Assembly (NCBI GenBank): GCA_028684915.1 | Contig: JAQUEZ010000214.1 | Coordinates: 1-10,386, forward strand | Length of the DNA stretch: 10,386 nucleotides | Reading direction: 5' to 3' | DNA from: Desulfobulbus sp. | GTDB taxonomy: Bacteria; Desulfobacterota; Desulfobulbia; Desulfobulbales; Desulfobulbaceae | Shown: piece after piece, positions 1 to 6,267 of the stretch | How positions within the stretch are numbered: position 1 is the first letter of the stretch | Layout of the letters: every line of letters begins with the position of its first letter | Position numbers and translations under genes: made by a program | The notes under the pieces: model-generated | What the model was told of the DNA's origin: nothing | The model's input: the letters and a program-made list of their open reading frames with translations, nothing else | Databases searched by the model: none

Positions 1-1323
1 GCCACCCGGATGCGGTCAGAGTCGGTGAATCCCGATGGTTCTTCCAGTGTCGTTACTCTTGGTCCCGGGGGCACCGGCATCCAGGAGGACATCCTTGCCG
101 CCGGCAAGGCCTCCTATGCGGTGGATAGCACTGGCATCAGAACCACCACCCAAGCCTCGGTTCATGGCCTTGATCCGGTCAAGGTCGGGGCTATGGCGGT
201 ACAGCAGAAGGTGGCTGGTGCGGCCAAAACCCTGGGGAGTGACAGCAACTGGGGGATGCTCTGGCAGCAGGTACAGAGGGATAGTCTGTCCGGTGGGGAA
301 AACAGGAGTTACTCTGACACGCTCAACAACGCGCTCCACAACAGTTGGAAGCGGGCCTTTAATGATCAGTCGAGTTTTATGCACTCTATGAATGAAGTGC
401 AACGAACCCAAATACAGGGGATGTTAGGTGCCGGCGGCGGAATAAAAAGTGCGAGAATAGGAGCTGATGGACAACTGGCAATAGTTGGAAGCAATGATGA
501 ACAGGTGAGTTTTCACATTTCTGAGGACACGGCCAAAGCCTTTTCCCGAGACGAAGCTAAAGTGCGCTCTGAAGCAGTCGCTCAGACATTCAGCAATGGT
601 CGCGGATTGGATTACCTCGCCAATGTGGCCAAGCGTATCGGGGCTACAGAGGCCTACTCCATCATTGACGAGGCCCGGTCAATCAGTAGGTCACAAGAAT
701 CCTATGGTGCAGATCTGACCACAGCTCTGGTGAAGAATTACGCCCGAGAGCGGTATGGCGAGGAAACCCCGGAAACGATCCGTAAAACCATCAGCGATTT
801 CAACAGCTATGTTACGCAACACGGTGCAGCCGGTGTCAACAATATGCGTGACATTGTCAGTGGCTTTGTCAGCGGGCACGGTTACGGTTGGGGCAATACC
901 CACTCCGAGGTGCAAGGAACCATCCATAGCACCCGGAATCGAATCCATGACCAAGGCCTGATGAAGAGTTATGTCGACCAGTCGGCCGGATCAGTTCGCT
1001 CCAACACCGCTGGCATTACCGAGGGAACCATCCAACCTCCCGAAAGTCCCCTCCCGTTACAGAAGCCAGACGGGACGCGAACCATAACAGATGCTGATAA
1101 CCTGCGGAGTGTCAATCGACATGAGGAATCAGGACAAGGTCGAATCCGTACCGATGCCAAAGGGATGGCCACCGAGGGGATCGGCAAGTTGTTCCTGGGG
1201 GTAGTGGACAGCCAGGGGAATCGGCCGACATCAGAGGGATATTTTCAGGCGCCGCCAGAGAACAAATTAGCTCCGGGCGAAGGAAAACCCGGAGCTGTGG
1301 TGGAAATTCACAAACGCAAATAA
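1..1323 (+). CDS. TraG-like conjugal transfer mating-pair stabilisation protein, C-terminal part (5'-truncated by the window)
   Basis: The frame is open through base 1 and ends at TAA 1321-1323. The ATG at 10 is probably internal, because no clear ribosome site is visible and F-family TraG proteins are about twice this size. The visible 440 codons are hydrophilic and rich in Gly, Ser, Gln and Asn, without membrane segments. This is typical of the long periplasmic C-terminal region of F-type TraG, whose N-terminal membrane part would lie upstream. Recognisable stretches include GLDPVKVGA, a Ser/Asn-rich segment containing SYSDTLNNALHNSWKRAF, and SRSQESYGADLTTALVKNYA. The final 130 residues are rich in Pro, Gly and charged residues and look disordered. 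In F, TraG stabilises mating pairs and takes part in entry exclusion. Here it marks the distal end of a transfer operon. The family call comes from sequence style and remembered motifs, without an alignment. Confidence 0.72.
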   Translation, partial: ATRMRSESVNPDGSSSVVTLGPGGTGIQEDILAAGKASYAVDSTGIRTTTQASVHGLDPVKVGAMAVQQKVAGAAKTLGSDSNWGMLWQQVQRDSLSGGENRSYSDTLNNALHNSWKRAFNDQSSFMHSMNEVQRTQIQGMLGAGGGIKSARIGADGQLAIVGSNDEQVSFHISEDTAKAFSRDEAKVRSEAVAQTFSNGRGLDYLANVAKRIGATEAYSIIDEARSISRSQESYGADLTTALVKNYARERYGEETPETIRKTISDFNSYVTQHGAAGVNNMRDIVSGFVSGHGYGWGNTHSEVQGTIHSTRNRIHDQGLMKSYVDQSAGSVRSNTAGITEGTIQPPESPLPLQKPDGTRTITDADNLRSVNRHEESGQGRIRTDAKGMATEGIGKLFLGVVDSQGNRPTSEGYFQAPPENKLAPGEGKPGAVVEIHKRK

Positions 1324-1346
1324 ATCCACAAGATATGACGGATCAA

Positions 1347-1610
1347 TTATTTGCGATTATGGAAAATGTTGGCGGGATAAGACCTCCACGTTGGGCAGAA
1401 CTCGGGTTCTTCCTTGATAGGCGACAATGCCTCCACGTCGCTACAAGGCTGCCAAGAATTCACGATTTTTGCCACCAACCCGCTTGCGGAAAAAGGCCGC
1501 ACCGGCATCGACTCATCCATCAATCGGCCACAGGACTGGCACATCGCACTGTCTTCGGACTCATACCCGCAATGGGGACAAATGGTGGTCCAATTAGTCT
1601 GGTCAGGCAT
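1347..1610 (-). CDS. Small zinc-ribbon protein of unknown function
   Basis: This 87-aa protein carries an N-terminal zinc ribbon with two cysteine pairs, C11-P-H-C14 and C24-Q-S-C27, in the pattern CPHCGY...MCQSCGRLM. That pattern suggests one structural zinc. The remaining 55 residues have no recognised motif and no membrane segment. The ATG at 1610 is preceded by GGAG about seven bases upstream, which supports this start over the overlapping plus-strand frames. It is convergent with the TraG-like gene and divergent from the lytic transglycosylase gene. Zinc-ribbon proteins of this size often bind nucleic acid or protein partners, but nothing here fixes the role. The gene lies between two transfer-type genes, so a function in the element's biology is plausible but unproven. 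Confidence 0.6.
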   Translation of the reverse strand: MPDQTNWTTICPHCGYESEDSAMCQSCGRLMDESMPVRPFSASGLVAKIVNSWQPCSDVEALSPIKEEPEFCPTWRSYPANIFHNRK

Positions 1611-1696
1611 GGCTGGTCTCCGGAGTCCTGGGTAGTAGGGATGATCAGTACCGGTTCGTGTGCGAGAGAATACGCTTCAGGATAACCTTTATCATG

Positions 1697-1724
1697 TTTC
1701 CGAAAAAAGTCAAACCATCGGAAA
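1697..1724. repeat. Inverted repeat upstream of the lytic transglycosylase gene
   Basis: TTTCCGA (1697-1703) and TCGGAAA (1718-1724) form a perfect 7-bp inverted repeat with a 14-base spacer. It sits 32 bases before the GTG start of the transglycosylase gene, inside the divergent spacer shared with the zinc-ribbon gene. It could be an operator or an mRNA hairpin. No T-tract follows, so a terminator is unlikely. Confidence 0.3.
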
Positions 1725-1755
1725 TGGCCTTACAAGTGACAGATACGAGAATTAA

Positions 1756-2364
1756 GTGGATCAAAAAGAACGAAAGCCCTTTGCATTGTTTCCGATCCTG
1801 GCCGGTTTACTGCTTTTCCTCGCGTTGAGCTTTTCGTCGCCATCCACCGCCGGGGCAACCGTTGCTGCCTATATGGATTTTCAAGGGAACCTCCATTATG
1901 TGCGGGGCAAGAGCAGTCAAACGAACAGGAAGATCGCCATCAACCGACCTCTCCCACGATCAACGAGAGAATCAACCCCTCAAACAATCAACACTTTCAT
2001 CCAAGCAGCCGCCACCGAACACGGGATTGATCCGCTGCTGATCAAGGCGATCATCAAAGCCGAATCGAATTTTGATCCCGCCGCTGTTTCGCCAAAAGAA
2101 GCCCAGGGGTTGATGCAACTCACGCCGGCGACAGCGAGGGATCTGCAGGTTACAGACCCCTTTGATCCGCAGGAAAACATCAGCGGCGGAGCCAAATACC
2201 TGCGTTTCCTGCTCGACAGTTACAGATGGGATGTAGAACTCAGCCTTGCCGCCTACAACGCAGGACCGGGCAATGTCAAAAAAGCAATCCCCAATATTCC
2301 CGAAACCAGGGAGTATGTGGCAAAGGTGTTGGGCAATTACCAATCCTATCAAATGAAGAGGTAA
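1756..2364 (+). CDS. Exported SLT-family lytic transglycosylase
   Basis: This 202-aa protein cleaves the MurNAc-GlcNAc bond of peptidoglycan with formation of a 1,6-anhydro product, as known for the family. A basic start and a hydrophobic stretch at about residues 9-30 form a signal peptide or anchor, so it acts in the periplasm. A short segment at 38-49 (AAYMDFQGNLHY) resembles the small beta domain seen before many SLT domains. The SLT domain covers about 78-198. The catalytic glutamate is E103 in IKAESNFDP, followed by GLMQLTP (118-124) and AAYNAGPG (165-172), all canonical. The GTG at 1756 lies directly after an in-frame TAA (1753-1755), so no longer start exists. No strong ribosome site is visible. 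Beside a TraG-like gene it probably opens the cell wall for the transfer apparatus, like VirB1 or orf169 of F-type systems. It could also be an unrelated housekeeping SLT. Confidence 0.88.
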   Translation: MDQKERKPFALFPILAGLLLFLALSFSSPSTAGATVAAYMDFQGNLHYVRGKSSQTNRKIAINRPLPRSTRESTPQTINTFIQAAATEHGIDPLLIKAIIKAESNFDPAAVSPKEAQGLMQLTPATARDLQVTDPFDPQENISGGAKYLRFLLDSYRWDVELSLAAYNAGPGNVKKAIPNIPETREYVAKVLGNYQSYQMKR

Positions 2365-2460
2365 ATCGTCACGCCACCTTCTCGTATCCATTCAAAAAAA
2401 CAATACGGATTGCGCGACAGTTCAGTCTCCCACAACCCTTTTCACGGGACAGCGGAGCCA

Positions 2461-2664
2461 TCAAGCATCCTTTCCTTCTGATTCCCCCTCCAGTATTTCC
2501 ATCAACTCTGCCTGAAATGCCTCATCCCGCATCAATTTCTTGGCCAAGGCGTGACACAACGCGCTTGCTAGTCCGTTCATGTCAGGGGACTCGACATCCA
2601 TGGTGATTTCGCCATCGTCGGAGGTGGAGAGAATGAGTGCGGCCTGATTGTTGTTGAGTTCCAT
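2461..2664 (-). CDS. Conserved-looking small acidic protein of unknown function
   Basis: This 67-aa acidic protein has no signal or membrane segment. The N-terminal half (NNNQAALILSTSDDGEITMDVE) looks like two beta strands, and the C-terminal half (LASALCHALAKKLMRDEAF onwards) like amphipathic helices. Its ATG follows the stop of the upstream minus-strand gene by a single base (TGA-A-ATG) and has GGAG seven bases before it, so the two genes are translationally coupled. I do not recognise the family with certainty. Similar small proteins occur in mobile elements. Function unknown. Confidence 0.65.
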   Translation of the reverse strand: MELNNNQAALILSTSDDGEITMDVESPDMNGLASALCHALAKKLMRDEAFQAELMEILEGESEGKDA

Positions 2665-2665
2665 T

Positions 2666-3061
2666 TCAGTGCTCCGTCATTTGCGCTTTATACAATATTT
2701 CATCGGGATAGATTTCCAGGGAATCGCCAGCCTGTAGCGGAAATTCCTTGGGTAACTGGGTCTGGATTAAGCCAAACACCGTCTCGCCTTCGATGTGCTC
2801 CACCTCCAGGTCCAGATAGCCGCCATCGGAACGAACATTCTTGCCGGCGCCTATGCGAAAAAAGACTCGAATGGTGACCACATCGCCAACATGGAGGTGC
2901 TGAAGATCGACTCCTGGGTAGTCGGGAAATTTGTTGGGGTAATAATCCGGCAGTTTCGCGTTTTCCATGCTGAAAACGTGGTAGCCGTTTTCCAGGATCT
3001 CCTTGAAAAAGGGAAAACTGTCGTTTTGGGAGGGGAACTTCAAAATGTTCTTTTTTTTCAT
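2666..3061 (-). CDS. Protein of unknown function, all-beta C-terminal part
   Basis: The protein has 131 aa from ATG 3061. A TTG at 3082 would add seven residues (MYPATNA), and neither start has an obvious ribosome site, so the start is uncertain. The sequence has no signal peptide. The last 80 residues alternate hydrophobic and charged residues in a beta pattern: VGDVVTIRVFFRIG, YLDLEVEHIEGETVFGLI and LQAGDSLEIYPDEILY. This strand-rich pattern, with a 'GD..V' turn and an ending in 'I..Y.A', is reminiscent of small SH3-like domains such as DUF2314, but that is only an impression. It forms a two-gene unit with the small acidic gene just downstream, and the two are probably partners. Function unknown. 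Confidence 0.6.
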   Translation of the reverse strand: MKKKNILKFPSQNDSFPFFKEILENGYHVFSMENAKLPDYYPNKFPDYPGVDLQHLHVGDVVTIRVFFRIGAGKNVRSDGGYLDLEVEHIEGETVFGLIQTQLPKEFPLQAGDSLEIYPDEILYKAQMTEH

Positions 3062-3328
3062 TGCGTTGGTCGCCGGGTACAATTAGACACAACCAGAGGG
3101 CATGATCGGTTTTATCATGAGATACTGCTGAACAGCGTACCCTGCATTCCAGCGTGCTGCAAACTCATCAGCCCCGAGGGCACGGGAGCCTTTTGGCGCC
3201 ATCGAAATATGGTTAGCTATTGTCAGCTTGAAAGGCTCGAAACCAACAAGGAAGCCTCTATAACAAGAAGTTGCTGGCCCGACCAGGCAAATTGCACACT
3301 CACCAGGAAGAAGGAAGGATACCGGAGC
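3062..3328. other. Non-coding spacer before the decayed restriction operon
   Basis: I see no convincing gene in this spacer. It contains a perfect hairpin-type repeat, CATGAT (3101-3106) and ATCATG (3114-3119), and near its right end a strong purine-rich ribosome site (AAGGAAGGAT, 3311-3320) serving the ATG at 3329. It presumably holds the old promoter of the type I restriction operon and the divergent promoter of the minus-strand pair. I could not place promoter boxes with confidence. A minus-strand open frame across it starts inside the HsdM remnant and lacks a ribosome site. Confidence 0.4.
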
Positions 3329-3448
3329 ATGAACCACGTCACCCATAACGTCATCGTCAACTTTATCTGGGGTATTGTAACCGGTAAGTATCGGACAGTG
3401 ATTCGGGACAGTGCCGGAGATTATGCAGATATGGAGGACGGAGAATGA
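3329..3448 (+). pseudogene. N-terminal remnant of a type I restriction-modification methyltransferase (HsdM)
   Basis: A 39-codon frame starts at ATG 3329 with the ribosome site AAGGAAGGAT nine bases upstream. It begins MNHVTHNVIVNFIWGI, matching the well-known HsdM opening (HN.IV.FIWGIADDVLRDVY.RGKYRDVILPM). The next residues, VTGKYRTVI, match the continuation with about nine residues missing. After this the HsdM similarity ends and the frame runs through RDSAGDYADMEDGE to TGA 3446-3448. The methyltransferase core, including the SAM and NPP[YF] motifs, is absent, so no enzyme can be made. The stop overlaps the start of the next gene as ATGA. That is the normal coupling in an operon and suggests that a deletion removed the body of hsdM while leaving the translation entry. 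The family match is recalled and has not been aligned. Confidence 0.7.
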
Positions 3449-4911
3449 GCGTCGACCGTTCCACAGAATATCTTGCCGGTCTTGTCCGTGAGCTGCGCAA
3501 GTTACCCCAGGAAACAGAATGGGTGGAATTCAAGCACAATAACGCCAATCCCCAGGAGCTTGGCGAATACCTCTCCGCCCTGGCCAATTCTGCGGCGCTT
3601 CTGGGCAAGGTGAACGCCTATCTGGTCTGGGGAGTGGATAACCAAACCCACGATATCATCGGCACCACTTTCAAGCCCGCTGGCGTAAAGTGCGGTAACG
3701 AAGAACTGGAAAGTTGGCTGCTTCGCCTCCTGGAACCCAAGATCAATTTCCGCTTTCATGAACTGACAATCGAGAACAGCCCGGTGGTGCTGCTGGAAAT
3801 TGGCGCTGCCTTCCGGCATCCAGTGCGATTCAGCGGCTTGGAGTATATCCGGGTCAGCTCCTACAAGAAAAAACTCAAGGATTACCCGGAAAAGGAACGA
3901 GCCCTTTGGCGGGTTTTTGATCAGGTCCCCTTCGAGCGGGGCGTTGCGGCTGAACATGTCAGTGGTGAAGATGTTCTTAAACTGCTCGATTATCCCGCCT
4001 ATTTCGACCTCCTGGAGCTGCCCCTGCCTGATGGCCGAGCCGCAATCCTCGACGCCTTGGGTAAGGATGAACTGATCCAATCGAGTCAGGCAGGCAACTG
4101 GAACATTACCAATCTCGGAGCACTCCTCTTTGCCAAGAAACAGGAAGAATTTCCAGGGTTGCGGCGTAAGGCGATACGGGTGGTTCACTATAGAGGCCGA
4201 GGACGGGTCGAAACGCTCCGGGAGCAAACCAGCAACAAGGGATATGCCAGCGGTTTTGAAAGCTTGATTGCGTTCATCATGGCCCTGGTGCCAAGCAATG
4301 AAGTGATCGAGCAGTCCTTGCGGCGGACAGTGCCGATGTTTCCCGAACTGGCGGTACGGGAATTGGTGGCCAATGCGCTAATCCATCAAGACCTCTTCGT
4401 CACTGGGGCGGGGCCGATGTTGGAAATTTTTGACGACCGGATGGAGATCACCAACCCCGGAGAGCCGTTGGTCGACATACAGCGTTTTTTGGATACTCCA
4501 CCCAAGTCCCGCAACGAATCGCTGGCCTCCTTGATGCGCCGATTCCGCATTTGTGAAGAACGCGGGAGTGGTATCGATAAGGTGGTCGCCCAAGTTGAGG
4601 CCTATCAACTGCCTGCCCCAGCCTTCGAGGTTCCGGAAGGGTTTACCAGGGCTGTCCTGTTTGCGCATCGACCGTTGAACGAAATGGACAAGGCCGACCG
4701 GGTGAGAGCCTGCTACCTCCACGCCTGCCTGAAATGGGTCATGCGTGATCGCTTGACCAATGCCTCGCTCAGAAAGCGGTTTGGGGTTGAAGAGAGAAAC
4801 AAGGCCGCCGTTTCCCGATATATCCGAGAGGCGGTCGAGGATGGAAAAATCAAGCCATTTGACGAAGAGGCACCCAAGAAATTGATGAAGTATGTTCCTT
4901 TCTGGGCCTGA
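3445..4911 (+). CDS. AlbA_2 (Schlafen-like) domain / GHKL-ATPase putative transcriptional regulator
   Basis: This intact 488-aa protein combines an N-terminal AlbA_2 domain and a C-terminal GHKL-type ATPase fold. The AlbA_2 region spans about 22-140, with ETEWVEFKHN at 23-32 and the strand AYLVWGVDNQTHDIIG at 58-73. The ATPase (HATPase_c_4-like) region covers about 295-400, with the N-box-like RELVANALIHQD (305-316), NPGEP (337-341) and EERGSGIDK (371-379). Residues 424-480 form a probable winged helix (ASLRKRFGVEERNKAAVSRYI). The AlbA_2 domain is associated with nucleic-acid binding, and such proteins are commonly annotated as transcriptional regulators or ATP-binding proteins. They often sit inside type I restriction operons, as here between HsdM and HsdR remnants. 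The ATG overlaps the remnant's stop, with GGAGG about eleven bases and GGAG a few bases upstream. It is the only intact open frame left in this operon. Its target is unknown. Confidence 0.85.
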   Translation: MSVDRSTEYLAGLVRELRKLPQETEWVEFKHNNANPQELGEYLSALANSAALLGKVNAYLVWGVDNQTHDIIGTTFKPAGVKCGNEELESWLLRLLEPKINFRFHELTIENSPVVLLEIGAAFRHPVRFSGLEYIRVSSYKKKLKDYPEKERALWRVFDQVPFERGVAAEHVSGEDVLKLLDYPAYFDLLELPLPDGRAAILDALGKDELIQSSQAGNWNITNLGALLFAKKQEEFPGLRRKAIRVVHYRGRGRVETLREQTSNKGYASGFESLIAFIMALVPSNEVIEQSLRRTVPMFPELAVRELVANALIHQDLFVTGAGPMLEIFDDRMEITNPGEPLVDIQRFLDTPPKSRNESLASLMRRFRICEERGSGIDKVVAQVEAYQLPAPAFEVPEGFTRAVLFAHRPLNEMDKADRVRACYLHACLKWVMRDRLTNASLRKRFGVEERNKAAVSRYIREAVEDGKIKPFDEEAPKKLMKYVPFWA

Positions 4912-5022
4912 TTTTCATTGATGGGTAATTGATGAAAGCCGTCATGGTCGAAGGGCAAGGCAAATTAACACATTGATATGCATCAGATTCAACTAGGAAA
5001 TTTTCATTGATGGGTAATTGAT
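4911..5022. repeat. Pair of perfect 23-bp direct repeats
   Basis: The same 23 bases, beginning ATTTTCATTGATGGG, occur at 4911-4933 and 5000-5022, 89 bases apart. The first copy begins on the last base of the AlbA_2 gene's stop codon. The 66 bases between the copies contain only a 14-codon frame from 4932, which is not convincing. The repeats sit where the specificity gene and most of hsdR would be expected. They could be scars of a recombination or insertion event, or binding sites. They are too few and too widely spaced for a CRISPR array. Confidence 0.75.
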
Positions 5023-5031
5023 TGACGGGGA

Positions 5032-5477
5032 TTGAAGCCGACTGGTATCCAGCGCAAGGCCATGGGTGAACCGGACAACTCTCCCCGGCCGCTGCTGGTG
5101 GAGATCAAGGAACGCCTCAACCACACCCGGATTTGGATCAACTCAGCAACACCATCAGGGCTTTTAACGATAAATTCGGTAATGTCGAATGGAAGGATGC
5201 CGATAAAATCCAGGAGGTCATCGCTTAAGGAAATTCCCGACAAGGTCAGGGATGATGCGCCTATTAAAAAACGATGAAAAATTCGGACAAGCAGAACGCC
5301 CGCATTGAGCACGACAGAGCCCCACAGCGAGTGTCATGATCTAGCTGTGGCCGATCACACCGAACTGTTCAAACTATTCCGCGACAATCCGTCTTTCAAA
5401 AAATGGTTGGAGGATACGATCTTCGGGTAACGTATCAACCGGCTGGGCAAGGTGGCGTCGAAAGCGCGGCGAGGTGA
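5032..5477 (+). pseudogene. C-terminal remnant of a type I restriction enzyme R subunit (HsdR), multiply frameshifted
   Basis: Translating across frames recovers a continuous HsdR-like C-terminus. Frame 1 gives GEPDNSPRPLLVEIKERLN (from about 5062). Frame 3 at 5130-5225 gives DLDQLSNTIRAFNDKFGNVE and then WKDADKIQEVIA, before a stop at 5226. Frame 1 from 5227 gives KEIPDKVRDDA. Frame 3 from 5280 gives NSDKQNARIEHDRA. Frame 1 at 5347-5427 gives VADHTELFKLFRDNPSFKKW and LEDTIFG. Frame 3 at 5427-5474 gives VTYQPAGQGGVESAAR, with TGA at 5475. The order matches the conserved ends of type I HsdR proteins (FN..FG...W.DAD, SD.QNARIEHD, NPSFK.WL.DT.F). There are at least five frame changes and internal stops. 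The nuclease and helicase domains are missing, so this is a dead gene. The left boundary is approximate. Confidence 0.8.
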
Positions 5478-5542
5478 ACATTGAAAAGTTTGCCCGATGG
5501 AGAGGAGATAATGTTACTCTGATCCCAACTTATTCTTTTCAC

Positions 5543-5576
5543 AAAAAAAACAGCGAGCCCCAAATAGAACCCGCTG
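5543..5576 (-). terminator. Rho-independent terminator of the small leftward operon
   Basis: Read on the minus strand, CAGCGGGTTC (5576-5567) pairs with GGGCTCGCTG (5560-5551) over ten base pairs, three of them G-T, around a six-base loop. A run of eight T follows (5550-5543). It lies 30 bases after the stop of the 87-aa gene, which is the expected place. Confidence 0.75.
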
Positions 5577-5605
5577 CCTTACACTCTGCCCGAATGTAAA
5601 TCTAT

Positions 5606-5869
5606 TTAACTAACGGTATATTCCTTCCATGGAATAGCGCTCATAGGTACCCTGGATAAAAATTTCGCTATGTCTGGTCTTCCGTAATATGTTGGCACTC
5701 CCCTACTGTCTTGCGCCATGAGCACAACCGGAATGCCCGGGAAAAATCCACTAAAATTTAGTATTGCTTCACGAGCTTGGCTTTGCATTTGTAAAATATG
5801 ACGTTTTACTACCACGATCGCAAATTTTTGCCCTTGTTCGCTGATTACAGCGCCTTGAAATTTGGTCAT
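5606..5869 (-). CDS. Conserved hypothetical protein, 87 aa
   Basis: This small soluble protein has no signal peptide. It starts MTKFQGAVISEQGQKFAIVV, continues with VKRHILQMQSQAREAI, and has a distinctive core FFPGIPVVLMAQDSRGVPTY followed by YGRPDIAKFL and an end IPWKEYTVS. I recall similar hypothetical proteins in many bacteria with the same FPGIP.VL.AQDSRG..TY.GR.DI..FL pattern, but no function is known to me. The fold looks mixed alpha/beta. ATG 5869 follows the upstream stop (TGA 5878-5876) by six bases, with GGGAG ten bases before it, so it is the second gene of a two-gene leftward operon that ends at the terminator at 5543-5576. It shares a control region with the WYL-regulated operon and may belong to the same functional locus. 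Confidence 0.75.
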   Translation of the reverse strand: MTKFQGAVISEQGQKFAIVVVKRHILQMQSQAREAILNFSGFFPGIPVVLMAQDSRGVPTYYGRPDIAKFLSRVPMSAIPWKEYTVS

Positions 5870-5875
5870 AAATTA

Positions 5876-6133
5876 TCATCTCCCTTTTTTATTTTTCCCT
5901 GCCTGAGCTAGCGCACTTGCTGCGGCAGATTTTGATTCCGCGCTTGTCCTGCCGTCCCTCAACACAGACGACGCTTTGGAAGCCACCGAATGCGATGTCG
6001 TTTTGTTTGGAGCGTTAGTCTGGCTCAATGCGCTAGCTGCTGCTGACTTAGATTTTGCACCAGTGTTCTCACTTGTGAGCACGTTGGATGCCTTAGATGC
6101 TGTTGCTGGTCTCGTTACCTTTGTTTTCGTCAC
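5876..6133 (-). CDS. Small Ala/Ser/Lys-rich protein with an internal duplication
   Basis: This 85-aa basic protein consists mainly of two copies of a 27-residue unit, at 12-38 and 51-77, identical at 19 positions. Each copy opens with ASKAS, keeps VL at positions 7-8, and closes with KSAAASAL.Q. The rest is polar (PATASK before, NKTTSH between, and a basic GKNKKGR tail). It is likely helical or partly disordered. Similar short proteins with ASK...VL...SAL.Q repeats are known to me only as hypothetical. The GTG at 6133 has an excellent ribosome site, GAGGTGAAG, just upstream, which settles this unusual start. A promoter with TTGACA and TATTTT boxes precedes it. It is the first gene of the leftward pair. 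Function unknown. The basic composition would permit binding to nucleic acid, but that is a guess. Confidence 0.75.
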   Translation of the reverse strand: MTKTKVTRPATASKASNVLTSENTGAKSKSAAASALSQTNAPNKTTSHSVASKASSVLRDGRTSAESKSAAASALAQAGKNKKGR

Positions 6134-6192
6134 TTCTTCACCTCGTAATTTCGTAAATTTTTGTTTGTGGGCAGAGTTAATCTTAGGTTATA

Positions 6193-6221
6193 AAAATAAA
6201 CACGCATATTTATTATGTCAA
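6193..6221 (-). promoter_or_regulatory. Sigma-70-type promoter for the leftward two-gene operon
   Basis: Read on the minus strand, TTGACA (6221-6216) is followed by exactly 17 bases and TATTTT (6198-6193). The -35 box matches consensus fully and the -10 box in four of six bases. The start codon of the 85-aa gene is 60 bases downstream of the -10 box. The surroundings are strongly A+T-rich, so chance matches are possible, but perfect spacing with a perfect -35 box supports it. Confidence 0.6.
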
Positions 6222-6251
6222 TAAGCCGTGAAACGAAAATAATTTATGCTA

Positions 6252-6267
6252 AAGATATATATATCTT
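6252..6267. promoter_or_regulatory. Perfect 16-bp palindrome, candidate operator of the WYL regulator
   Basis: AAGATATATATATCTT reads the same on both strands. It lies between the two divergent promoters and overlaps the first two bases of the rightward -35 box (6266-6271). Dimeric WYL repressors of the CapW/BrxR type are known to bind palindromes in their own promoters, so this is the obvious site for autorepression. That it is bound here is inference. The AT core makes a chance palindrome more likely than in mixed sequence. Confidence 0.5.

Noticed and set aside
3083..3346. An 87-codon minus-strand frame across the spacer before the HsdM remnant.
   Set aside because: Its start lies inside the HsdM remnant, no ribosome site precedes it, and I recognise no family. 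It is more likely a chance frame, although its last 40 residues look somewhat protein-like.
2795..3448. A long plus-strand frame of 217 codons ending at the AlbA_2 gene.
   Set aside because: Its first part is antisense to the 131-aa gene. Only the last 39 codons, from ATG 3329 after a strong ribosome site, make sense, as the HsdM remnant.
3502..4227. A 241-codon minus-strand frame.
   Set aside because: It is fully antisense to the well-supported AlbA_2/ATPase gene and shows no family motif.
4911..5022. The direct repeat as a possible CRISPR array.
   Set aside because: Only two repeat copies with a single 66-base interval are present, there are no cas genes, and one copy overlaps a stop codon.
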